Assembly (NCBI GenBank): GCA_021770755.1
Contig: JAETQI010000008.1
Coordinates: forward strand, 46,566 to 110,565
Direction of reading: 5' to 3'
Length of the DNA stretch: 64,000 nucleotides
Source of the DNA: Lachnospiraceae bacterium
GTDB lineage: Bacteria; Bacillota; Clostridia; Lachnospirales; Lachnospiraceae
Shown here: one piece after another, positions 8,217 to 14,439 of the stretch
Position numbering within the stretch: position 1 is the stretch's first letter
Layout of the letters: the number at the start of each line of letters is the position of its first letter
Position numbers and translations under genes: made by a program
Notes under the pieces: generated by a model
What the model was told of the DNA's origin: nothing
Databases searched by the model: none
Seen by the model: only the letters and a program-made list of their open reading frames with translations

Positions 8217-9246
8217 CTGCACCTGGTTTTGTCCGCAGGTCAAAAGATACATTGTTGACAAAGATCGTTGGACGCGACAGGGCGTCCTCGTGGATCTCCG
8301 TGATCCGTCCGTTGAGATTTCCGGTCACGCAGACGCGCCGGTCTTTATACATGTTGGCAATGCGCGTGAGAATGGGGCGGATGCTCGCGCCGTACTTGTC
8401 GAAACCCTGCTCCTCAAAGACGCGGATCGCCTGGAAGGGTGTCAGGGCTACGCGCTGTGCCCTGGGGTGTGTCATCGCCTCGTAAGTGTCGGCGATCGCG
8501 GCGATCAGTGCAAAGGGATCGATGCGGCTTTCCTTTAAGCGGGCAGGGTAGCCGCTTCCGTCGCAGCGCTCATGGTGCATGATCATAACACTGACCACAT
8601 GCGGTGGGAGCTTTCTGGATTTGACAAGCTCGTATCCTAAGTGGATGTGATGCTGCATCTGTATGTATTCCTCGGGCGTGAGCTTGTCGGGCTTCCATAG
8701 CAGCTCGTCAGATACCTTTGTCTTACCGATGTCAAAGATAAAACCGGACACCGTCAGGTTGTCCAGATCCTCATCGTTCATGTCGAGCCACTTGCCAAAG
8801 ACGTAACACAGCATACCGCAGTTAAAACAGTGGTTATAAGTGATCTCGTTCTCATTGGGCATCATATTATAGAGATAATCCAACAGTTGTTCCCCGTTCC
8901 TGACGGCAGAGATGATCTCGTCCCGCAGGGAGAGGAGCCTTGCGATATTGAGTTCCAGACCGGTATCGAGGGTGCGCATGATCCTGTGGAAAGAGTCGAG
9001 AGTGACTGTATACACATTGTTGAAACGCTGGAAATCCGGATGTGCATGCAGATATTTGTAGTGTGTCAGATCGACCTCGTCGGGTTCGCTCAGGCTGACC
9101 TCATCAAAACGGTATTCGTGCAGCGACTGTATATTTTCCTGTGTCAGAGCAGTATTTGCCTTAAAGAGAATGACATTGTCGGGTGTGTAGATATCTTCAT
9201 ACAATACCATGCCGGGCTTGAGTGATTGCGTGGATAATTTGTACAT
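8197..9246 (-). CDS. HD-GYP domain protein with altered HD motif
   Basis: The protein has an N-terminal ~100-residue domain seen in many HD-GYP proteins and a C-terminal HD-GYP domain. The second metal-binding block is intact (HHERCDGSGYP, residues 224-234). The hallmark HD dyad, however, reads FD (GFIFDIGK, residues 169-175), so one metal-ligand His is missing. HD-GYP proteins hydrolyse cyclic di-GMP; this one may have weak or no activity, or bind metal differently. Start: ATG 9246 sits 3 bp after GGAGGA, whereas the upstream in-frame ATG at 9261 has no ribosome site. The gene is monocistronic. Confidence 0.85.
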   Translation of the reverse strand: MYKLSTQSLKPGMVLYEDIYTPDNVILFKANTALTQENIQSLHEYRFDEVSLSEPDEVDLTHYKYLHAHPDFQRFNNVYTVTLDSFHRIMRTLDTGLELNIARLLSLRDEIISAVRNGEQLLDYLYNMMPNENEITYNHCFNCGMLCYVFGKWLDMNDEDLDNLTVSGFIFDIGKTKVSDELLWKPDKLTPEEYIQMQHHIHLGYELVKSRKLPPHVVSVMIMHHERCDGSGYPARLKESRIDPFALIAAIADTYEAMTHPRAQRVALTPFQAIRVFEEQGFDKYGASIRPILTRIANMYKDRRVCVTGNLNGRITEIHEDALSRPTIFVNNVSFDLRTKPGAEITRML

Positions 9247-9464
9247 GAGTCCTCCTTGCATGAGCAGCGCAGGAGCCGTCAGGACTGTCTAAAGGCTCCG
9301 ATACGTTAATTTTGGCAGATATTTCTATATGAAATTATCATATCATAAAACAGGGATGATTGTATAGTTAAAATTAAATAAAGAACTGTCTCGGTAACAT
9401 AACGAGGAATATGGTAAACATAACTAAAAAGTTATGTAAATTTGCACAATTTGGAAAATAAGGA
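9247..9464. other. AT-rich intergenic stretch
   Basis: No gene is seen. It should hold the promoter of the HD-GYP gene on the minus strand; a TTAACT / TATGAT pair around 9340-9370 (minus) is possible but weak. Confidence 0.4.
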
Positions 9465-9493
9465 TTGATTTATAAAAATACATATGCTACTAT
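9465..9493 (+). promoter_or_regulatory. Sigma-A promoter of the long leader
   Basis: TTGATT (9465-9470), 17-nt spacer, TACTAT (9488-9493) with a TGC extended -10. Transcription from here would give a leader of about 420 nt before the start codon at 9924. Confidence 0.5.
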
Positions 9494-9550
9494 TGAGGAA
9501 AATGGCTGGGAATAGAAAAAAGGAGTCCCTGCATTAAATTTTTCTATAAG

Positions 9551-9582
9551 TTATCCACAAAAATGTGCAGGTATGTGGATAA
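9551..9582. promoter_or_regulatory. Two perfect DnaA boxes in inverted orientation
   Basis: TTATCCACA at 9551-9559 and TGTGGATAA at 9574-9582 are both exact matches to the consensus DnaA box, facing each other with a 14-bp spacer. The same bases also form a 10-bp inverted repeat (GTTATCCACA / TGTGGATAAC). A competing hairpin, GCAGGT / ACCTGC, overlaps the right box. Confidence 0.55.
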
Positions 9583-9599
9583 CCTGCTTGTTTACATAA

Positions 9600-9900
9600 T
9601 ATTCCATCTAGGTTGATTACGTTTCGGCGCCGGGATCCTTAGAGGGAGAATGGGACCGGGAAAGAAACTAATCATAAATTAGCTTTGATTATCTCGGAGG
9701 TATGTACATACATGCCAAAGGCACCTTGACAACATAACTGCTTATAATAAGGATTATGGATATATGGAACTTGGAAGCTGCTCAGGGCTGGGCACGTTCA
9801 GAGAGGAATCAGTGCCTGAAGCCAGTCGGAATGGTGTGGCAGTTTAAGAGAGGTAAACTTGTCACCAAAGGGGCGGATCAAAGTTGATATATAACATTGA
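9600..9900 (+). ncRNA. Candidate structured RNA or riboswitch-like leader
   Basis: About 300 nt upstream of the 71-residue gene, in the transcribed leader, contain several paired segments. GGCT...AGCC (9786-9789 / 9820-9823) encloses GGCAC...GTGCC (9791-9795 / 9812-9816). GGTG...CACC (9833-9836 / 9863-9866) encloses AGTTTA...TAAACT (9841-9846 / 9854-9859). CTAAT...ATTAG lies near 9668-9682, and a GTATGTACATAC palindrome near 9710. GA-rich loops (AGAGAGG) recur twice. I cannot match it securely to a known class; large Firmicutes leader RNAs such as the raiA motif are one possibility. No open reading frame accounts for the stretch. Confidence 0.45.
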
Positions 9901-9923
9901 AGAGGGTTGAAAGGGGAGACAGC

Positions 9924-10139
9924 ATGTTAGTAGCAAAGAGAGAAGTATCTGAGAGAATTGATATTTTAAACAAGAAACCAATGATCAGAAAGATTCAGGC
10001 CACAGGCGAGATGATAGCAGGTTTTTTAAACCCTGTGACCGGAGAGTTTGAAGTAGCTATGGAGATCAACGATGAGAGGGATATTGACGAATTTCTTGAT
10101 GAGTATGATCTGTCAGTCGTGATGATTTCCAAAATGTAA
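9924..10139 (+). CDS. Small hypothetical protein (71 aa)
   Basis: The frame extends upstream to a TTG at 9897, but ATG 9924 lies 7 nt after AGGGGAG and is the likely start. The product is a charged alpha/beta protein (IRKIQATGEMIAGFLNPVTG, then ..INDERDIDEFLDEYDLS) with no signal or membrane segment. I do not recognise the family. It is notable for the long structured leader in front of it. Directly after its stop come a terminator and the tandem 87-bp repeat; the same terminator-repeat arrangement follows another small gene, the Crh-like gene at 49853. Confidence 0.65.
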   Translation: MLVAKREVSERIDILNKKPMIRKIQATGEMIAGFLNPVTGEFEVAMEINDERDIDEFLDEYDLSVVMISKM

Positions 10140-10186
10140 AGTTCATATCTAAATAATTATTAAGGTGTTAATCAAAGCGAGGAGAA

Positions 10187-10216
10187 CGGGGGCAGGAAGG
10201 ACTGCTCCCGTTTTTT
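10187..10216 (+). terminator. Rho-independent terminator
   Basis: Stem CGGGGGCAG / CTGCTCCCG (one G-T pair) with a 6-nt loop, then six T. The dispersed repeat begins 3 bp after the last T. Confidence 0.85.
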
Positions 10217-10218
10217 GC

Positions 10219-10305
10219 ACAGACCCGTGCAGAGGAAAAATGCCGCTAACGCGGCGCACGGGTCGCGCACGAGTAGGGGAGAGGGACATTCCCCTACCCG
10301 ATTGG
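10219..10305. repeat. Dispersed hairpin repeat, copy A (tandem unit 1)
   Basis: An 87-bp unit beginning ACAGACCCGTGC. It folds as two hairpins: an outer stem CCCGTGC / GCACGGG enclosing GCCGC-TAAC-GCGGC, then a second stem of the type GAGTAGGGGA / TCCCCTAC(C/T)C. The next 87 bp (10306-10392) repeat it with one difference. Related copies lie at 50154 and 59097. All three loci follow a terminator T-tract. Confidence 0.85.
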
Positions 10306-10392
10306 ACAGACCCGTGCAGAGGAAAAATGCCGCTAACGCGGCGCACGGGTCGCGCACGAGTAGGGGAGAGGGACATTCCCCTACTCGATTGG
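10306..10392. repeat. Dispersed hairpin repeat, copy B (tandem unit 2)
   Basis: Direct tandem copy of 10219-10305, identical except for one T in place of C that makes the second stem perfect (CTACTCG). A further ACAGAC follows at 10393, the start of a third unit that is not continued. The stretch is open in both strands, which creates false in-frame extensions of the next gene. Confidence 0.85.
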
Positions 10393-10428
10393 ACAGACAT
10401 GGGCACCCAGAGGAAAAGGAGTAAAGCG

Positions 10429-11364
10429 ATGAAGAGAAAAGATTTTTATATCCCATCGAGGGATGGCGTGCACAGGCTTCATGTGGTGTTGTGGGAGCCG
10501 GATGGCGAAGTCAGGGCGGTCGTGCAGATCTCACACGGGATGATCGAGATGATCGACCGCTATGAGGATTTTGCACTGTATTTGAACGGACACGGTTATG
10601 CGGTGATCGGAAATGACCATCTGGGACATGGGCTGACTGCGGGGAACGATGCCGATCTGGGGTATTTCTGCCCCCGGAATATGAGCGCGACTGTTGTGGC
10701 GGATCTGCACCGCGTCACGAAATACGCGAAGAAAAAATATAAGAACAGACCGTACTTTCTGCTGGGACACAGCATGGGCTCCTTTATGGCGAGAAGATAT
10801 CTGATGACCTACGGCATGGATCTGGACGGCGCCGTCATCTGCGGCACAGGAAGCCAGAGCCGGCTCGTACTGGCAGCAGGGATGGTCGTGGCAAACGCGA
10901 TGCGGCTCGTGCTGGGGGACCGTTTCCGCTCCCGGCTTCTTGAGATGAGCGCGTTTGGCGGCTATCAGAAGCGCATTCCCGAGCCCCGGACGAAGAGTGA
11001 CTGGATGACGCGGGATGACGCGATCGTGGATTTCTGCAGGAGCAGTAAGTACTGCAGCTTTCTTTTTACGATCAATGGCTACAGGACGCTTTTTGAGGTG
11101 CTCTCCTTTATTCAGAACAGGAAGAATGTCGACAGGATCCCATCGGAGCTGCCGCTGTTCTTTATCGCGGGCGGGCAGGATCCGGTCGGACATTACGGAA
11201 AGGATGTGCGGAAGGTTTCAACCGGATATGAGAAGGCGGGTGTCGAGGATGTCTCGGTCAAGATCTACCAGGAGGACCGGCACGAGGTGCTCAATGAGCT
11301 TGACAGGGATCTGGTCTATAGGGATGTCCTCGCGTGGCTGGATGCAAAGGTTGCGGGAAAATGA
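10429..11364 (+). CDS. Alpha/beta hydrolase, monoacylglycerol-lipase-like (serine aminopeptidase S33 family)
   Basis: The catalytic triad is visible: GHSMGS with Ser115, Asp251 in GGQDPVG, and His285 in DRHEVLNE. The strand-turn block VVQISHGMIEMIDRYEDFALYL and GNDHLGHG are typical of the lysophospholipase/monoglyceride lipase group. The enzyme is cytoplasmic, 311 residues, normal length. ATG 10429 has AGGAAAAGGAG 8 nt upstream; the longer open frame upstream is only the repeat read through. The tRNA deaminase gene overlaps its stop (ATGA). Confidence 0.85.
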   Translation: MKRKDFYIPSRDGVHRLHVVLWEPDGEVRAVVQISHGMIEMIDRYEDFALYLNGHGYAVIGNDHLGHGLTAGNDADLGYFCPRNMSATVVADLHRVTKYAKKKYKNRPYFLLGHSMGSFMARRYLMTYGMDLDGAVICGTGSQSRLVLAAGMVVANAMRLVLGDRFRSRLLEMSAFGGYQKRIPEPRTKSDWMTRDDAIVDFCRSSKYCSFLFTINGYRTLFEVLSFIQNRKNVDRIPSELPLFFIAGGQDPVGHYGKDVRKVSTGYEKAGVEDVSVKIYQEDRHEVLNELDRDLVYRDVLAWLDAKVAGK

Positions 11365-11864
11365 AGCGGACACAGTTGCTCAGCGAGGACGAAAAATATA
11401 TGAGGGAGGCTGTCAGGCAGGCAAAGAAGGCATATGCGCTCGGGGAGGTGCCGATCGGCTGTGTGATCGTGCATGACGGAAAGATCATCGGGCGCGGCTA
11501 CAACAGGCGCAATACCGACAAGAGCACGCTCGCCCACGCAGAGATCACTGCGATCCGGAAGGCGAGCAGGGTGATCGGGGACTGGCGGCTGGAGGACTGC
11601 ACTCTGTACGTCACGCTGGAGCCCTGCCAGATGTGCGCGGGCGCCATTGTGCAGGCGCGCATTCCCAAGGTCGTCATGGCGTGCATGAACCCCAAGGCGG
11701 GGTGCGCAGGTTCCGTGCTAAATATTCTCGATACCCCTCAGTTCAACCATCAGGTGGAGTCCGTGCAGGGGGTCATGGAGGAGGAATGTTCGCGGATGCT
11801 TAAGACTTTTTTCAAGGAACTGCGCATCCGGAATAAGGCGGAGAAGGAACATGCAAATTTGTGA
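11361..11864 (+). CDS. tadA: tRNA-specific adenosine deaminase (A34 to inosine)
   Basis: The zinc-dependent deaminase motifs are present: HAE at residues 59-61 (His59 ligand, Glu61 proton shuttle) and PCQMC at 88-92 (Cys89, Cys92). The phrases GEVPIGCVIV and LEPCQMCAGAI are characteristic of TadA, which makes inosine at the wobble position of tRNA-Arg(ACG). The length of 167 residues fits. The ATG overlaps the hydrolase stop. An extended -10 promoter for the next gene follows. Confidence 0.92.
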   Translation: MKRTQLLSEDEKYMREAVRQAKKAYALGEVPIGCVIVHDGKIIGRGYNRRNTDKSTLAHAEITAIRKASRVIGDWRLEDCTLYVTLEPCQMCAGAIVQARIPKVVMACMNPKAGCAGSVLNILDTPQFNHQVESVQGVMEEECSRMLKTFFKELRIRNKAEKEHANL

Positions 11865-11884
11865 TACACTTGCAATGGGAAATA

Positions 11885-11893
11885 TGCTATAAT
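11885..11893 (+). promoter_or_regulatory. Extended -10 promoter of the glycosyltransferase gene
   Basis: TGC-TATAAT (TATAAT at 11888-11893) about 35 bp before the start codon. No good -35 hexamer is seen at 17 bp. GGAGG at 11917-11921 precedes ATG 11928. Confidence 0.5.
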
Positions 11894-11927
11894 ATCATTT
11901 ATAAAACATGAAACGTGGAGGTTTAGT

Positions 11928-12893
11928 ATGGACGAGATCGCGGTGCTCATTCCCTGTTATAATGAGAGCAGGACAATAGAAAAGGTCGTAAAGGATTTCA
12001 GGCGGGCGCTTCCCGCAGCGGTGATATACGTATACGACAACAATTCGAACGACGGCACAGATGAGATCGCGCGGCGCGCAGGCGCAGTGGTGCGCTATGA
12101 GTATCAGCAGGGAAAAGGAAACGTGATCCGGCGGATGTTCCGCGAGATCGATGCAAAGTGCTATGTCATGACGGACGGTGACGACACATACCCGGCGGAT
12201 GAGGCGGGGAAACTGTGCGAGGCGGTGCTTGAGAGAAATGCCGACATGGTTGTGGGGGACAGGCTCTCCTCATCCTACTTTGAGGAGAATAAACGGCCGT
12301 TTCATAATTTTGGCAACTCGCTCGTGCGCGGTGCGATCAACAGCATGTTCAAGAGTGACATCCGCGACATCATGACAGGCTACCGGGCTTTCAGCTACCA
12401 GTTCGTGAAGTCGTTTCCGGTGCTCTCCAAGGGGTTCGAGATCGAGACCGAGATGAGCATTCACGCCATTGACAAAAATATGCGTGTGGAGAATGTCATC
12501 ATCCAGTACCGGGACAGGCCGGAGGGCAGCGAGTCGAAGCTCAACACGTACTCGGACGGATTCAAGGTGATCATGACGATCATCAGACTATACAAAAATT
12601 ATAAGCCGATGGGCTTTTTTTCCTGGATTGCAGTCGTGCTCGTGCTGATCTCGACAGCTTTTCTGGCGCCTGTGATGGGGGAGTATTTCGACACTGGGCT
12701 TGTGGAGCGCTTTCCCACGCTGATCGTGTGCGGTTTTGTGTACATGGCGGCGATGCAGTCCTTTTTTGCAGGTCTGATGCTCTCTTCCATGAAACAGAAA
12801 AATATGCACGATTATGAGATGAGCCTGATCTTTCTGAACAGGGAGTACAAGAAACTGCTGGAAGTTTGCGGGGACAAGCCCGGGGAAGACTAA
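11928..12893 (+). CDS. Family 2 glycosyltransferase with two membrane segments
   Basis: The N-terminal GT-A domain carries IAVLIPCYNESRTIEKVV, then YVYDNNSNDGT and the DxD-like TDGDDTYP. A typical polyprenyl-phosphate sugar transferase block (GYRAFSYQFVKSFPVLSKGF EIETEM) follows. Two hydrophobic segments lie near the C-terminus (about residues 228-248 and 262-285). The likely role is transfer of a nucleotide sugar to undecaprenyl phosphate, or a related cell-envelope reaction at the inner face of the membrane; the donor is unknown. The 3' neighbour begins 4 bp after its stop. Confidence 0.8.
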   Translation: MDEIAVLIPCYNESRTIEKVVKDFRRALPAAVIYVYDNNSNDGTDEIARRAGAVVRYEYQQGKGNVIRRMFREIDAKCYVMTDGDDTYPADEAGKLCEAVLERNADMVVGDRLSSSYFEENKRPFHNFGNSLVRGAINSMFKSDIRDIMTGYRAFSYQFVKSFPVLSKGFEIETEMSIHAIDKNMRVENVIIQYRDRPEGSESKLNTYSDGFKVIMTIIRLYKNYKPMGFFSWIAVVLVLISTAFLAPVMGEYFDTGLVERFPTLIVCGFVYMAAMQSFFAGLMLSSMKQKNMHDYEMSLIFLNREYKKLLEVCGDKPGED

Positions 12894-12897
12894 AGCG

Positions 12898-13668
12898 ATG
12901 AATATACCAATGAATTATGTCGCCTTTGATATCGAGACGACAGGACTAAATCCAAAATACGACAAGATCATAGAGATCGGGGCGGTCAGAGTCCGGGGCG
13001 GGGAGCCTGCGGACACGTTCTCCACGTTTGTCAATCCGGCAAAGAGCCTTCCTGCGCGGATCGTGGAGCTTACGGGCATCCGCGATGAGGATGTCGCAGC
13101 GGCGCCGTACATCGACGAGATCCTGGAGGCATTTTTGCTGTTTGTGGGGGACGATGTGCTTCTGGGGCACAATATTTTATTTGATTATTCTTTTGTCAAG
13201 AAGGCGGCAGTGAATCAGAAGCGGACATTTGAGAAGCAGGGGATCGACACGCTCAGGATCGCCAAGCGGTTTCTGGGCGATCTGGAGAGCAGACAGTTGG
13301 GTTTTCTGTGCGACTATTATCAGATCAGCCTGGATGCGCACAGGGCTTTCAATGATGCGGTCGCGGCGCATCAGCTCTACGGGATCCTGGCGCGCGAGTA
13401 CGGGGAGAGCGGCAGCGACATCTTTCAGCCGCAGCCGTTGATCTATACAGTGAAAAAGGAAAGTCCTGCCACGCCAAAGCAGCTCGAGCTGCTGCAGCGG
13501 CTGATCGGGCAGTATCATCTGCGGTGTGAGGCGCTGACACTCTATCCGGTTGCAAATGTCACGGAGGAGTCGATCGATCTGGAAAAGATCACCAAAAACG
13601 AAGCGAGCAGGCTTATCGACAGGCTGCTCGCAAATTTTCGACGATCGTATCCTTCAGGAGGGAATTGA
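12898..13668 (+). CDS. DnaQ/PolC-type 3'-5' exonuclease domain protein
   Basis: The DEDDh exonuclease blocks are present in order: FDIETTGL (residues 9-16, Asp and Glu ligands), LLGHNILFDYSF (~91-102) and HRAFNDAVA (~148-156). The domain covers residues 1-170. A C-terminal ~60-residue helical region (TPKQLELLQRLIGQYH...TKNEASRLIDRLL) resembles the small domain found in many clostridial exonuclease-only proteins. The protein probably serves DNA repair or RNA turnover rather than polymerase proofreading. The last 56 bp overlap the convergent gene. Confidence 0.8.
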   Translation: MNIPMNYVAFDIETTGLNPKYDKIIEIGAVRVRGGEPADTFSTFVNPAKSLPARIVELTGIRDEDVAAAPYIDEILEAFLLFVGDDVLLGHNILFDYSFVKKAAVNQKRTFEKQGIDTLRIAKRFLGDLESRQLGFLCDYYQISLDAHRAFNDAVAAHQLYGILAREYGESGSDIFQPQPLIYTVKKESPATPKQLELLQRLIGQYHLRCEALTLYPVANVTEESIDLEKITKNEASRLIDRLLANFRRSYPSGGN

Positions 13669-14221
13669 TGCCCTGCGCCTGTGTGATCAGATGTTCTATC
13701 TTTTCCGGTGTGCCCATCTGCTGATAGAGCTGGGCGAGCAGGTAATAGCTCTTGCTGACATCGGTTCCGGTGGAGACGGCAAACTCGAGAACTTTGACGG
13801 CGAGCTCGTCATCCAGATTGTCGTGCAGCATCTCTGCAAGTTTTTGCAGCAGTGTCACCAGATTTGTGTAATGAAAATCGAAATCGCTTAATATAGTAAT
13901 ATTAGCAGTTCCGTATTCCAGCTTGAGGTCTGTGTTGGTGTAGCCTGTGAGATTGACGATCTGGGAGCCGGACAAGTCCTTAAGGTCGTTCAGGCAGCCT
14001 GCAAGCTCCTCGGTCATGAGCGCGGGCTTCATGGTGAGCAGCTCTTCCGGGATCGTGATATAGTTCAGGCCGTCGAGCGGTTTCTTGCGCGTGAAGTTTG
14101 CTTTCTGCTCCCGGTCCCAGAATTCCCGGTCGATGTCCTGCTCCTTGCGCTTCGTGCTGCGCAGGGCGTAAGAAAATATAAGACATATAATTGGAAAGCT
14201 TGCAAAAATGATAAAATTCAT
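13613..14221 (-). CDS. Membrane-anchored hypothetical protein, TPR-like C-terminus
   Basis: A single N-terminal membrane segment (MNFIIFASFPIICLIFSYAL) is followed by a charged linker and a soluble domain. The central part (LTGYTNTDLKLEYGTANI) is beta-like. The end (residues ~120-202: LLQKLAEMLHDNLDDE..YYLLAQLYQQMG) is helical, like a TPR pair. I do not recognise the family. The ATG has AAGGAT 8 nt upstream. The 3' end overlaps the exonuclease gene tail-to-tail by 56 bp, and the 5' end lies only 33 bp from the divergent 36-residue gene. Confidence 0.65.
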   Translation of the reverse strand: MNFIIFASFPIICLIFSYALRSTKRKEQDIDREFWDREQKANFTRKKPLDGLNYITIPEELLTMKPALMTEELAGCLNDLKDLSGSQIVNLTGYTNTDLKLEYGTANITILSDFDFHYTNLVTLLQKLAEMLHDNLDDELAVKVLEFAVSTGTDVSKSYYLLAQLYQQMGTPEKIEHLITQAQGINSLLKDTIVENLRAACR

Positions 14222-14228
14222 ATATAAT
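14200..14228 (+). promoter_or_regulatory. Sigma-A promoter of the 36-residue membrane peptide gene
   Basis: TTGCAA (14200-14205), 17-nt spacer, TATAAT (14223-14228). It overlaps the first codons of the divergent minus-strand gene. Confidence 0.6.
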
Positions 14229-14254
14229 ATCCTTTCGAAAAGGGGTGAACAGCC

Positions 14255-14365
14255 ATGATGAATATGAACAATAAAAAAACCCAGCGCAAGATCGCTGCTG
14301 TCATAGCCATTATCCTGGTACTCGCCATGGTACTTCCGACGGCTTTGAGTGTTTTTGGCTTCTGA
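14255..14365 (+). CDS. Small single-span membrane protein (36 aa), Prli42/DUF4044-like
   Basis: ATG 14255 follows AGGGGTG. The 36-codon frame encodes a short basic head (MMNMNNKKTQRK) and one membrane segment (IAAVIAIILVLAMVLPTALSV), then ends FGF. The basic-head, single-span form and length resemble the Prli42/DUF4044 miniproteins of Firmicutes, which in Listeria anchor the stressosome; this link is tentative. It has its own promoter. The VanW gene follows 74 bp downstream. Confidence 0.55.
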   Translation: MMNMNNKKTQRKIAAVIAIILVLAMVLPTALSVFGF

Positions 14366-14439
14366 TATATCGAATCACATTATATCACATTATTCGGAAC
14401 AATGCAAAAAAAACCGATCAAAAATAGGAGTAGGAATCT

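Noticed and set aside
9600..9900. Leader considered as a cyclic di-GMP or T-box riboswitch
   Set aside because: The conserved sequence blocks of those classes are not seen. The region is kept as an unclassified structured RNA candidate.
10219..10392. Tandem repeat considered as a CRISPR array
   Set aside because: The two units are contiguous and identical over their whole length, with no unique spacers and no cas genes.
10165..10428. Upstream extension of the lipase-like hydrolase frame through the terminator and tandem repeat
   Set aside because: It only reads the 87-bp repeats, which are open in several frames. A good ribosome site marks ATG 10429.
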